Source: Phycisphaera sp. (GTDB lineage: Bacteria; Planctomycetota; Phycisphaerae; Phycisphaerales; Zrk34). Taken from it: a stretch of DNA of 64,000 bases. The notes under the pieces are model-generated. The model saw only the letters and a list, made by a program, of their open reading frames with translations, was not told the DNA's origin and ran no database searches. Where the stretch lies: positions 1 to 64,000 of the forward strand of contig WGMA01000027.1 of assembly GCA_016125285.1 (NCBI GenBank), given 5' to 3'. Positions 19,506-27,019 of the stretch are shown one piece after another. The position numbers and the translations under genes were made by a program. Positions within the stretch are counted from its first letter, which is position 1, and every line of letters starts with the position of its first letter.

Positions 19506-20636
19506 CTAAATGGTCCGCCACTGCGATGGTGCGGCGAGCAGGTCCGGCGGGCCGCAGCCCAGCAGGTCGGCCAACCGGCGCACGTGCTCGATCTTCATGC
19601 GCTTCCGCTTGCTCGTCTCGTATTCCCCGCACGCATATGGCGCGTGCCATCCGACCTGCCGACTGACGCTCGATACACTCAGGCCGCGCCGCAGGCGCAG
19701 CGAGCGAATCTTCGGCCCGTTGACCGCCAGACGGGCGTGCCGGCCGGTCGACGCCAGCAGCACGGCCAGCGACCCGCCCTTCGGTAGCCCGCGAAGGCCC
19801 CGCCGCAGGCACACATCGATGTTGTACCACTTCTCGCCTGGCGCACCGCGGACCGGTCCCGAATCACACCGGGGCCACAGACTGGTTCGGCGGAAGTGCT
19901 CGTCGGCCCAGCACAGGATCTGGCGTGGGGTCAGCGGCGGGATCACCTGCGCCCGCCGTACGCCGCGACGGCGGTACAGCACTTTCGCCAGCGAATCGCC
20001 GCCGCGCAAGCCGCGGAGCCCCTTCCACAGCGCCATATCCACAGCGGTCCATGTCTCGCCGTTGGTCTTTATGATCGGCCCGCTGGTGGTCGTCGGCCAG
20101 CGACCCGTCCGAGCGCGGTGCGCGTCAGCCCAATCCAGAATCCGACCGATCGTCAGCTTCGGCAACTGGCTGCGGTTGCGGGCGCCGCGACGGCGCGCCA
20201 GCAACTTCGACAGCGAGTCGCCGCCGGCCAGGCCGCGGCTGCCCTGGCGTAACGCGTCGTCGAGATTCGACCACGTGTCGCCAGGCGACTCGAAGACGAT
20301 CCCGCTGGTGACCTTCGGCCAACCACCGGTGTTGCGGCGATACCGGTCCGCCCAGCGCAGGAGCTTCGCTTCGCTGAGCGGCTGGCGCTGGTGCGTCGCT
20401 CGAACACCGAAGTGCTCCGCCAACACGTCGCGCAGCAGCGTGCCCTCCGGTGCGTCCGTGCGTCCCTGCCACAGCGCGAGGTTGATCTGATGCCAGGTGA
20501 TGTCGCCGCGTGCGTCGCGCACGCGACCCGACCGCTCGGCAGGCCAGCGACCGGTGCGCACGTGGTGCGACTCGGCCCACTTGAGCACGCGGTCGACGGT
20601 CGTGTAGTTCGTACGACTTGCGGATCGGCTGCCCAT
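19506..20636 (-). CDS. four-repeat protein with C-terminal XRE-type HTH
   Basis: A 376-residue protein. Residues about 14-305 are four tandem copies of a 74-residue unit with the consensus LxWADxHxxRTGxWPxxxSG, then GETWxxIDxALxxGxRGLxGGDSLxKLLxxRRG. The tail (about 310-370) is a helix-turn-helix of the XRE/Cro kind (SLRLRRGLSVSSVSRQVGW, then IEHVRRLADLLGC). The repeats are basic and look like small helical DNA-binding units; I recall similar units in uncharacterised planctomycete proteins but cannot name the family. Inferred role: multivalent DNA-binding regulator. It lies between the accessory segment and the RHS gene and is transcribed toward the latter. An inverted repeat covers its start codon, consistent with autoregulation. 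The Shine-Dalgarno sequence is poor. Confidence 0.8.
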   Translation of the reverse strand: MGSRSASRTNYTTVDRVLKWAESHHVRTGRWPAERSGRVRDARGDITWHQINLALWQGRTDAPEGTLLRDVLAEHFGVRATHQRQPLSEAKLLRWADRYRRNTGGWPKVTSGIVFESPGDTWSNLDDALRQGSRGLAGGDSLSKLLARRRGARNRSQLPKLTIGRILDWADAHRARTGRWPTTTSGPIIKTNGETWTAVDMALWKGLRGLRGGDSLAKVLYRRRGVRRAQVIPPLTPRQILCWADEHFRRTSLWPRCDSGPVRGAPGEKWYNIDVCLRRGLRGLPKGGSLAVLLASTGRHARLAVNGPKIRSLRLRRGLSVSSVSRQVGWHAPYACGEYETSKRKRMKIEHVRRLADLLGCGPPDLLAAPSQWRTI

Positions 20637-20654
20637 TACGCGTCAGTGTAATGG
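20633..20654. promoter_or_regulatory. inverted repeat over the start codon of the XRE-type gene
   Basis: CCATTAC (20633-20639), an 8-base spacer, then GTAATGG (20648-20654). The left arm contains the start codon of the minus-strand repeat/XRE gene. The symmetry and arm length fit a dimeric HTH operator. Function is inferred. Confidence 0.4.
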
Positions 20655-20858
20655 AACCGGCCGTATGGCAAAGACCGATGTGGTCTTCAGCCCAGGCGAT
20701 GAAATAGCTCGTCCATCGCTTGCGAGGGTCACGATCACACGACGATTCGGGCCGTGCGACGACTCGATCCGACCTCCTCCTTTGCGGTATCCCGCCGACA
20801 ACACCGGGGCCGCGATTGTCGTATTCCCACTCCAACTCTTCTTCCCGAGACCCAACTC

Positions 20859-21359
20859 ATGACTCAAATCACCCTGACCATCGAAGAGATGGTTGAACGT
20901 GGTCGTCTTCACCGACCAACCGCTGAACTGCTTCTCAAGAGCCCGTTCACCGTTGACTACCTCGCGATTGAGCAGGCCCTCGCACAGGACAGGCTCAGCG
21001 TCGATGCCGCGACACGCTTTTGCATCGCGGCCCATCTGTTCGCCACCGGCCTCGACGAAGCGCATGCGGGGCTTTCAGCCACGTATGCCGAGAACTGCAC
21101 CCGACGACTCGACGCATCGGCGCGCGACCGCCACGACACGACCTATGCCAGTCCGAGCGACAATCCATGGCGCCTGACCGTCTATGACCATCGGCACCTT
21201 ACCGTCCGACGGCCTCGCGACCAATCACTTTCCAAGCATATGATGCTCGATCTTCAGACCCATCGCCTGATGTTCGACCTGAAGCCCTCGACATATCGCC
21301 CGATCACCGTGGCCAGGATCAATCTGACGCACCTCGAACACCTGCTCCGGGGCGATTGA
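20859..21359 (+). CDS. unrecognised protein (166 aa)
   Basis: A 166-residue protein beginning MTQITLTIEEMVERGRL. The ATG at 20859 is preferred: the in-frame extension upstream to 20754 reads as non-protein-like Arg/Pro/Thr sequence. The N-terminal half is helical, with FCIAAHLFATGLDEAHA as a likely packed helix pair; the C-terminal half is polar, His/Arg-rich and likely beta (WRLTVYDHRHLTVRRP). No motif, signal peptide or membrane segment was recognised. It is the first gene of the plus-strand accessory run, divergent from the XRE-type gene, and is followed 40 bases later by a perfect hairpin. Function unknown. Confidence 0.6.
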   Translation: MTQITLTIEEMVERGRLHRPTAELLLKSPFTVDYLAIEQALAQDRLSVDAATRFCIAAHLFATGLDEAHAGLSATYAENCTRRLDASARDRHDTTYASPSDNPWRLTVYDHRHLTVRRPRDQSLSKHMMLDLQTHRLMFDLKPSTYRPITVARINLTHLEHLLRGD

Positions 21360-21399
21360 ACCTCCACCGCTCGGTTCCAGCAGTATCACCAATCCCGAC

Positions 21400-21430
21400 A
21401 AGGCCCGCGGCGTGTGCCGCGGGCCTTTGT
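21400..21430 (+). terminator. strong hairpin, probable terminator
   Basis: AAGGCCCGCGGC (21400-21411), loop GTGT, then the exact complement at 21416-21427, ending CTTTGT. The 12-bp perfect stem has only a short T tract. The stem core is shared with the hairpin at 23694. Confidence 0.65.
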
Positions 21431-21460
21431 CATGCGCAACCCTTTCACAAGGAGAATCTC

Positions 21461-22426
21461 ATGAAGTCTCATCCCAAAGTTCGTCAGCGTCTGTTACGAC
21501 GCCACCACCGCCAGATCGCGCAGCGCATGCCGGAACAATACGATCGGCTCCTTCCTCTCAGCGCCGTGACGTTCATGCCACCCACCGAGGACGGCGTGTT
21601 CGACGAGCCGATCCTGAAGGTCGGATCGCTGACCATGGTCACCGTGGACTACGAGCGCCGAAGTTGGCGCGGGCCAAACCCCTTCGGCATCGTGGTGCGA
21701 CGATACAAGGCGAACCTCAGCCCGTTGGGTGAGGCCGTCTGGACCCCGCGCAAAGGCGTGTGGCAGTACGACGCGTCGCAACGTCTGGCCGATTCGTCGA
21801 GCGGACCGGGCCTGCCGACACGCGAGCCGCTGTTCACGCTGACCGCTCTGGACCTCGACGCCATATGCCGTCGGATCGCCGAATCGGAGCCTTCGGAGGA
21901 ACATCACGGCTGGCAGGCACCGACGACGCATTTTGCATTCCCCGCTTCGACAAAGTTGACGCCGCACCCGACGCCGTTCGTGATGGCGTACGCCCGCGAC
22001 AAGGGCCTCGACTGGGAGGCGGCGTGGCACGCGTTGTATGCATCGACGCGAGTCCCCGAGGATTTCGCGCGTCGCCGGGGATTGTGCCTCGTCGATAGCC
22101 GTCTGTGGTCGTTGGTCGAATCGCGTGCCACGCAGCCGCTGCTGCTGGGGGCGTATCACGACATGAGAGCGTTGCTCGGGCGCCGCCTGCTCAACCCGAC
22201 ACGCCACTGCCAGACCGGGTCGTCACCGGTTCCGGTGATCGCCTCCGCGCTGCGAGGACATCTGCGCGCCGACCGCTCGGCCGGTTGCACGCACGAAGAC
22301 CTGTGCAGGGCCGTGGCGAATCCACAGCATCCCCTGATCGCCAGCGGCCTGGCGCGCATCCAGGTGTGGAGCCGCGAACCGATCACCGAGATCGCACCGA
22401 CGCTCAAGCTGGCGGGGGCGCACTGA
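21461..22426 (+). CDS. unrecognised protein (321 aa)
   Basis: A 321-residue protein starting at ATG 21461, fixed by the Shine-Dalgarno sequence AAGGAG at 21449-21454. The N-terminus is strongly basic (MKSHPKVRQRLLRRHHRQ), followed by a mixed alpha/beta body with a Trp/Tyr-rich stretch (VDYERRSWRGPNPFGIVVRR) and a C-terminal LARIQVWSREPITEIAPT segment. No catalytic motif, signal peptide or membrane helix was found. The long extension upstream of the ATG runs through a terminator hairpin and is not coding. Accessory-segment gene of unknown function; a nucleic-acid-binding role is possible from the charge but not supported further. Confidence 0.65.
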   Translation: MKSHPKVRQRLLRRHHRQIAQRMPEQYDRLLPLSAVTFMPPTEDGVFDEPILKVGSLTMVTVDYERRSWRGPNPFGIVVRRYKANLSPLGEAVWTPRKGVWQYDASQRLADSSSGPGLPTREPLFTLTALDLDAICRRIAESEPSEEHHGWQAPTTHFAFPASTKLTPHPTPFVMAYARDKGLDWEAAWHALYASTRVPEDFARRRGLCLVDSRLWSLVESRATQPLLLGAYHDMRALLGRRLLNPTRHCQTGSSPVPVIASALRGHLRADRSAGCTHEDLCRAVANPQHPLIASGLARIQVWSREPITEIAPTLKLAGAH

Positions 22427-22493
22427 TCGCAACTCAATTGCAACTCAACTGCCAGCGATGCGACGCTCAGTCTCACCATCAACAGGAACAACC

Positions 22494-22697
22494 ATGACTC
22501 AAAAACAAATCCACCGCGCCGTCGCAGCCGCGACGGGCGAAGACATCACCGTGATCCGCCAGATCGGATTCAACCTCGTTCGCCACGACGCGCCAGGCGA
22601 CCCGCGTGCGTGCTTATGTGCCACATGCCTGTTCAACCAGGCGGCTGATGCGGGGTGGCCCGCCGTCGAACACGCCGAGGGCGTTGACGCGGAGTAG
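22494..22697 (+). CDS. small Cys-containing protein (67 aa)
   Basis: 67 residues from ATG 22494, with AGGAAC about 6 bases upstream. The first 30 residues (MTQKQIHRAVAAATGED.TVIRQIGF) look like a short helix-turn-helix-like helical pair. The second half carries a CxCxxC cluster (ACLCATCLF) that could hold a metal. Its stop is followed 3 bases later by the TTG start of the next gene, whose GGAG lies just before this stop, so the two are probably translationally coupled. Function unknown. Confidence 0.55.
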   Translation: MTQKQIHRAVAAATGEDITVIRQIGFNLVRHDAPGDPRACLCATCLFNQAADAGWPAVEHAEGVDAE

Positions 22698-22700
22698 CCA

Positions 22701-22895
22701 TTGAAGCAACGCAATTCTGTAAAGAACAAGGCGGCCGGTCTGCGTGCAGAACCTCCCGCCGAGCACGAAGAAGCGGTCGAGCGATTCCTCGACCTCGTCG
22801 CACGCCTGATCGCCCGCGCCCACGTGCGTTCTTCGGCCCAACGACCCCGCGTTGGCGAGGGCACGGAGGCGACACAGACCGAATCATCTCAATAG
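22701..22895 (+). CDS. small helical protein with TTG start (64 aa)
   Basis: 64 residues from TTG 22701, preceded by GGAG at 22691-22694, which lies just before the upstream stop codon. The core EEAVERFLDLVARLIARAH is a clear amphipathic helix between a basic N-terminus and a polar tail. The small size and weak start leave some doubt, but spacing, ribosome site and codon use support it. It is probably co-transcribed with the Cys-containing gene before it. Function unknown. Confidence 0.5.
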   Translation: MKQRNSVKNKAAGLRAEPPAEHEEAVERFLDLVARLIARAHVRSSAQRPRVGEGTEATQTESSQ

Positions 22896-22987
22896 GCGCC
22901 CACGCGCCGCTGGATTGTCTCGCAGGCCGATCGGCACGTTGCCGCTCGGCGTTGCTGTTACATGCCCCTTATCGAAGGAGATTCACG

Positions 22988-23281
22988 ATGTCCCAGACGA
23001 ACAACTACACGCTGCCCCTGATGTTCCCGGTGGTCCGCAACCAGCGGACGGTCTACGTCATGTACTCGCAGGTGCTGGAGAGCCCAGACCTGCAGCGCGA
23101 GGTGATCGCGCGGGCGCTGGCCGAGATGCACGACTGGATCGACCGCTACGGCGACCTGATCCGCATCGTCGGAGACGACCGACTCCGGTACCTGATCGAA
23201 GGACTGGAGGATTTCCGCGAGGACGTGGCCGATCTGTGGCCGGACAACCCCGCGGAGTTGCTTTGCATTGATGATGAGTAG
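22988..23281 (+). CDS. unrecognised acidic protein (97 aa)
   Basis: 97 residues from ATG 22988, set by AAGGAG at 22975-22980. It begins MSQTNNYTLPLMFPVVRNQR, continues with an amphipathic helical middle (REVIARALAEMHDWIDRYG) and ends in an acidic tail (EDFREDVADLWPDNP). No motif was recognised. It is part of the run of short accessory genes, 92 bases after the previous stop. Cytosolic; function unknown. Confidence 0.6.
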   Translation: MSQTNNYTLPLMFPVVRNQRTVYVMYSQVLESPDLQREVIARALAEMHDWIDRYGDLIRIVGDDRLRYLIEGLEDFREDVADLWPDNPAELLCIDDE

Positions 23282-23389
23282 GTCACACTGGCTGCTCAAC
23301 AATCCACCCAGAATCCATGACTTGCCGCGTGTGCTGTGGGTCATGTTGTTTACACAACCGTCGGCCAGCCGCCGACAGAAGGGAGCCCC

Positions 23390-23662
23390 TTGCCCAGCGC
23401 GAATCAGGTGACCGCACGACAGATCCTCCTTGCCGTCCTTTCGTATCGACACCAACAATCACAGGCCTTCGAGCGGCTCGAACAGCGTGAGCCGCAGCTC
23501 AGCGAGTTCGTGTTCGAGTCGCTGACCCACGTCAACGCCGAGATCACCAAACTCGGCGCCCGGGCGAGCACGTCCCGGCGTGTCTATCAGCACGTTCAGG
23601 AAATCGTCTTCGTCGTCGCCAACGCCTGCCTCGAAGCGCGTCAACCGGACGACACTGCCTGA
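23390..23662 (+). CDS. unrecognised helical protein (90 aa)
   Basis: Starts at TTG 23390, preceded by GAAGGGAG at the right distance; a GTG at 23336 is in frame but has no ribosome site. The 90-residue product is almost entirely helical (ARQILLAVLSYRHQQSQAFE, then HVQEIVFVVANACLEAR), with no transmembrane character. It ends 31 bases before a 13-bp perfect hairpin. Function unknown. Confidence 0.5.
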   Translation: MPSANQVTARQILLAVLSYRHQQSQAFERLEQREPQLSEFVFESLTHVNAEITKLGARASTSRRVYQHVQEIVFVVANACLEARQPDDTA

Positions 23663-23693
23663 CCCCGAAGGACAGACCATCAACACCATCACC

Positions 23694-23724
23694 GAGGCCC
23701 GCGGCGAACGCCGCGGGCCTCTCT
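23694..23724 (+). terminator. strong hairpin, probable terminator
   Basis: GAGGCCCGCGGCG (23694-23706), two bases, then its exact complement to 23721, followed by TCT. It shares the 11-base stem core AGGCCCGCGGC with the hairpin at 21400 but has a different loop. Confidence 0.65.
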
Positions 23725-23785
23725 CGTGCGCCGCCCCGTGGGCCGCACGTGAGCCCAACCATCAATTACAACATCGGAGACCAAC

Positions 23786-24349
23786 ATGAAAATGACACAA
23801 CAGAAGACCATCGGACAGATCAAGCTGATTCCCGCTCCCGACACGCTGCTCGCGATCCCCGCCGAGTGCAGCGAGCACGACAAGACGATCACGCCCGTCG
23901 AGGTGCCGCGTCTGCCCACGAGTTTCGTGTCGTGGATGCTGGGCCTGTCGCTCGTGGCACGAACCCGCGTCGACAGGTCGGTCGCCTCGTTGCTGCTGTT
24001 CGACCTGCACGTCGGCCGGTGGAGCGTGTGCGTGCCGAAGCAATGGTGCGGCATCGACGGGGCCCGCTGGTCGACGAATCGCAGCGATTACCCCGACCTG
24101 CCCGACCACGTCAGGATCGGCGGGTCGTTCCAGCCGCGCACCGGTCTGAGCGGCGACGAGATCGCCGACGCGATCCCGTTGATCTCGGGAATCCACTTCA
24201 TCGAACAGACCGTGGGTATGGATCACGCCGTTCACCTTTTCATCCGATACGGCAGCGGCGCGCTGGACAGGGTCTCGCCGATGGCCGTCACCTACGACGA
24301 CTGGGAGCAGGCGGCCTTCGGCGACCCCGAGCACGTCCGATTTGAATAG
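23786..24349 (+). CDS. unrecognised protein (187 aa)
   Basis: 187 residues from ATG 23786, with GGAG six bases upstream. The middle region SWMLGLSLVARTRVDRSVAS and a Trp/Cys-containing strand segment (VGRWSVCVPKQWCGIDG) suggest a compact alpha/beta fold. The C-terminus MAVTYDDWEQAAFGDPEH is acidic. No signal peptide and no catalytic motif was recognised. Flanked by hairpins on both sides, so it is probably its own transcription unit. Function unknown. Confidence 0.6.
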   Translation: MKMTQQKTIGQIKLIPAPDTLLAIPAECSEHDKTITPVEVPRLPTSFVSWMLGLSLVARTRVDRSVASLLLFDLHVGRWSVCVPKQWCGIDGARWSTNRSDYPDLPDHVRIGGSFQPRTGLSGDEIADAIPLISGIHFIEQTVGMDHAVHLFIRYGSGALDRVSPMAVTYDDWEQAAFGDPEHVRFE

Positions 24350-24380
24350 ACGCCGAGGATGACAGGCAGTCATAGGGCGT

Positions 24381-24414
24381 ACGATGGCCGGCGCGATGTC
24401 GGGCCGGCCATCGT
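24381..24414 (+). terminator. hairpin after the 187-residue gene
   Basis: ACGATGGCCGGC (24381-24392), a 10-base loop, then the perfect complement at 24403-24414. No T tract, so termination is possible but not assured. Confidence 0.5.
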
Positions 24415-24446
24415 CAACGTCCGGCGAGGCGTTACAATGGATACTG

Positions 24447-25151
24447 ATGGGGAAAACACCTCGAAAGCGTCGCGGCAAGACCTCCGGTAAGACGAGTGGT
24501 TCGGATCGTTCATCGAAACCCAGCGATCCTGCGATTGAATGCAACACGGTCTTCAGCGAGGTGATCACCCACGGTCGGCTGCCAGAGGGGCTCGATCATG
24601 AGCCTCGCCCGTGGACCGTCGTCGACGACCGCGGGGAGAGAACTTTCCAGATTCGTTCGATCCCAGACGGCTGCATGCCGAAGCTGCGAGGGCTCCTCCT
24701 CGGTTCCGAGGCGGCGCTGGGCCTGCGCCTGAAATCCGGGGCGGACGTGTTCTGGTTTATTAGGCGCTGCGTCAGCGGTGGGCTGTTGCAAGGTGGCGTG
24801 AGATGCCACGATTTACGCCACGCCCTACTGCGAATCGGTGCGGGCCAGTTCGACGTGATCATAGATGAGGATGCGGCCGAGAACAGCACCGAGGAAACTT
24901 CCGATGTGGCTACGGACTTGCCACCCTTGAATGACACCGACAGAAAAGTCGCACGATTTATCCTGGATCGAGGCCCGGTGACAGGGAATGCCATCGCGAC
25001 GGAGGTGCGCAAGAGTGAGCAACACATTCGCGGGAATATCGTTCCCAAATTGAAACGCTACGGATTGATCAATCCCGGGAACCACGACGGATATCAGTTT
25101 CCCGCAGGCGCCGCGATCAGACGCCTGCTGAATGATCCACCATCTCAATAG
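24447..25151 (+). CDS. winged-helix DNA-binding protein (234 aa)
   Basis: Start placed at ATG 24447 (MGKTPRKRRGKTSG), because the frame upstream crosses a hairpin. A Lys/Arg-rich N-terminal tail of about 25 residues precedes a middle domain without known motif. Residues about 160-225 form a winged helix (NDTDRKVARFILDRGPVTG, then IATEVRKSEQHIRGNIVPKL, then YGLINPGNHDGYQF). This layout fits a transcriptional regulator or an element-encoded DNA-binding protein. It lies just upstream of the excisionase-like gene and integrase and may control them (inference). An inverted repeat overlaps its stop codon. Confidence 0.65.
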   Translation: MGKTPRKRRGKTSGKTSGSDRSSKPSDPAIECNTVFSEVITHGRLPEGLDHEPRPWTVVDDRGERTFQIRSIPDGCMPKLRGLLLGSEAALGLRLKSGADVFWFIRRCVSGGLLQGGVRCHDLRHALLRIGAGQFDVIIDEDAAENSTEETSDVATDLPPLNDTDRKVARFILDRGPVTGNAIATEVRKSEQHIRGNIVPKLKRYGLINPGNHDGYQFPAGAAIRRLLNDPPSQ

Positions 25152-25188
25152 CGTTTGCGTATCGCAGATGTAGTGCGACACAAACGCT
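25150..25188. repeat. inverted repeat between the winged-helix gene and the excisionase-like gene
   Basis: AGCGTTTG (25150-25157) and CAAACGCT (25181-25188) are perfectly inverted with a 23-base spacer, and overlap the stop codon of the winged-helix gene. Further short repeats built on ATGAAGC/TTCAT lie at about 25225-25260. Could be a terminator stem or recombinase/RDF binding sites. Confidence 0.4.
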
Positions 25189-25299
25189 ACACATCCTCCA
25201 CAGACACCACCGCTGTTGTCCCTTAGCGTTCATCAATGAAGCGTGAAGCTGTCTCTTCATGCAAGTTTGATGTCGCGGCGTGCGCTTAGGAGACATGCG

Positions 25300-25524
25300 A
25301 TGGACAACCAGGCGATCGAAAAGCTCATCGAGCACTATCAGAACAAGTACGGACCGTTGATCACGCTGCAGCAGGCAGCAGACATCAGGGGGCATCAACT
25401 CCAGACAGTCTACGACCACTCGTCGCAGGGTCGCTTCGATGCCTTCAAACGCCGCGGCCGGCCGGTGCTGTTGGAACTGGACGCATACATCCGCCACCTG
25501 TTCGGCGACAGCGACGAAGCCTGA
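25300..25524 (+). CDS. excisionase-like HTH protein (74 aa)
   Basis: 74 residues from ATG 25300 with AGGAG at 25288-25292. The product is a short MerR/excisionase-type helix-turn-helix: ITLQQAADIRGHQLQTVYDH as the HTH, then a basic wing (GRFDAFKRRGRPVLLELD). It lies 42 bases upstream of the tyrosine recombinase gene on the same strand, the usual place for a recombination directionality factor. Excision activity is inferred from size, fold and context. A DNA-binding regulator of the integrase is the alternative. Confidence 0.65.
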   Translation: MDNQAIEKLIEHYQNKYGPLITLQQAADIRGHQLQTVYDHSSQGRFDAFKRRGRPVLLELDAYIRHLFGDSDEA

Positions 25525-25566
25525 TCCCGCTGTTCGGTAGTGATCGCAAAGACCGGTAGTACGGAC

Positions 25567-26835
25567 ATGCAAGAGATTGACGATTTGGATGATCAACCGC
25601 AAGAAGCGATCGTAGTATCAACGACGAACGAGCGCCACCGCATCGGCGACCGTGTAGCGATCTATCGAGACCTCAAAAAGTCGCCGCACTGGTATGTCGC
25701 GTATTCGCTCGACGGGCATCAGTTCCGCTACAGCTTGAAGACGAAATCGAAGAAGCGAGCCGTCACGCTTGCCAAACAGAAGGATGCCGAACTGGTACTT
25801 GGGTTGGCGGAACCGCCAAGCCACCGTGGCCCTGTGATCGCCAACGTTATCAAGCAATACCTCACCTATCTCGAACGCAAGGAACGCGGACTTAAGACCC
25901 AGCGGGTATACCGAGGCGAACTCAACGACTTCAGCGCGTTCGTTGCGACCAAGGGAATCAAACGCCTCGACCATGTCACGGCCGAGATGCTGGAGGAATA
26001 CCAGCACGTGCTAAAGACCCAGGGGCTCGGCAAGATCAGGCCGGTCAAACGAGTCAGGCGGCGCCCCTGCAAGCCGCGCACGCTCCGCAACAAGCTCAAA
26101 GCCGTTCGACAGATGATGCGATGGGCGTTGAAGCGGGACATCCTGAAGAAGGACCCGGCGAAGAGCTACGAGTTGCCGCCCAAGGTCAAGACCAAGGCGT
26201 ACTGCTGGACCTCAAAGGAACTCCGACTGCTTCGCCAGCACACAGAGGCCCCATATCTCGACATTTTCGATTTCCTCAGATTGACCGGTTTGCGAAACGA
26301 CGAGGTGTGCGCGCTGACGAAGGATGACGTGAACTTCGATGAGGGCTTCATCGAGATTCGCGCCAAGGTCTGTCCGCAGACCGGCCGCCGTTGGAAGCCG
26401 AAGCACGGCAACGAGCGGACCGTTCCGCTGTGCCCCGAGGCGCTGGCGATCGCCAGGCGCGTCTACGACAACTCGCCAGGGCCGTGGTTGTTCTGGGCCC
26501 CCAACACGCGAAGCGATCAGAGGGGGCGATTCAACACGCACCGGCTTTGGGCAGCGCTGCGACGAATCAAGAAGAAGGCGGACATCAAGGAGGGCACGGT
26601 CCACACGTTCAGGCACGTGTTCTGCTCGTTCATGGCCAACAGCGGCGTGCCGATGCTGCAACTGATGGCGATCATGGGCCACGGCTCGTTGGAAATCGTG
26701 ACGCAGTACTACCACTTGACGGAACAGCAGCTACTGAAGGCGCTGGACAACGTGCCTTTCGAGCAGATGCTCGACGACCCGGCTGACAAAGACAAGGAGA
26801 ACCAAAACGAAGATCCCGAAAAGAACGCCGCCTAG
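25567..26835 (+). CDS. tyrosine recombinase / phage-type integrase
   Basis: 422 residues from ATG 25567; a GTG at 25540 is in frame, but neither has a clear Shine-Dalgarno. The N-terminal part includes an arm-binding-like AP2 segment (HWYVAYSLDGHQFRYSLKTK), then a SAM-like core-binding domain (VIANVIKQYLTYLERKERG). The catalytic domain keeps the full set: R243 (TGLRNDEV), Lys in KPKHGNERTVPL, H346-x-x-R349 (HTFRH), H372 (GHGS) and Y381 (QYYHL). An active site-specific recombinase is therefore expected. The acidic, Asp/Glu/Lys-rich tail is unusual but not disabling. Its partner is probably the HTH gene directly upstream. Its att site was not identified. Confidence 0.9.
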   Translation: MQEIDDLDDQPQEAIVVSTTNERHRIGDRVAIYRDLKKSPHWYVAYSLDGHQFRYSLKTKSKKRAVTLAKQKDAELVLGLAEPPSHRGPVIANVIKQYLTYLERKERGLKTQRVYRGELNDFSAFVATKGIKRLDHVTAEMLEEYQHVLKTQGLGKIRPVKRVRRRPCKPRTLRNKLKAVRQMMRWALKRDILKKDPAKSYELPPKVKTKAYCWTSKELRLLRQHTEAPYLDIFDFLRLTGLRNDEVCALTKDDVNFDEGFIEIRAKVCPQTGRRWKPKHGNERTVPLCPEALAIARRVYDNSPGPWLFWAPNTRSDQRGRFNTHRLWAALRRIKKKADIKEGTVHTFRHVFCSFMANSGVPMLQLMAIMGHGSLEIVTQYYHLTEQQLLKALDNVPFEQMLDDPADKDKENQNEDPEKNAA

Positions 26836-26937
26836 CAGACTAACAGCAGACCGGCCCGACATCCAACGCCGGCGACAATACCTAATGCACCAAGTGCAGG
26901 AGTCTTACGAGATGAGCGATAGCAAGAGCAACAGAAA

Positions 26938-26961
26938 GCCCGGGGCAGGCCTGCCCCGGGC
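26938..26961. repeat. perfect 24-bp palindrome
   Basis: The half GCCCGGGGCAGG is followed directly by its exact reverse complement. It lies between the integrase stop and the preferred start of the DUF2075-type gene and could form a cruciform, a terminator stem or a symmetric protein site. It argues against translation starting upstream at 26885 or 26912. Confidence 0.6.
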
Positions 26962-27019
26962 CGCACATCCCAGACCGACCCCGTGCCACCCAGACCTGGT
27001 ATCATCCGCCGGGGTTCAC

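Larger units (their letters stand above)
20859..24349 (+). mobile_element. cassette-like run of small unknown genes, probably part of an integrated element
   Basis: Seven short plus-strand genes without recognised functions, most with strong Shine-Dalgarno sites. GC-rich hairpins follow the first, sixth and seventh genes. They lead into a winged-helix gene, an excisionase-like HTH gene and a tyrosine recombinase (25.3-26.8 kb). The combination suggests accessory DNA. No att sites or flanking tRNA were found, so the element limits are unknown. Confidence 0.4.

Noticed and set aside
20859-24349. Integron-like cassette array
   Set aside because: Hairpins between genes suggested attC sites, but the stems are short, perfectly paired and lack the attC core and bulges. 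The nearby integrase is a phage-type recombinase without integron features I can recognise.
25152-25299. Attachment site next to the integrase
   Set aside because: Inverted and direct short repeats are present, but no matching copy elsewhere in the window and no flanking tRNA were found.
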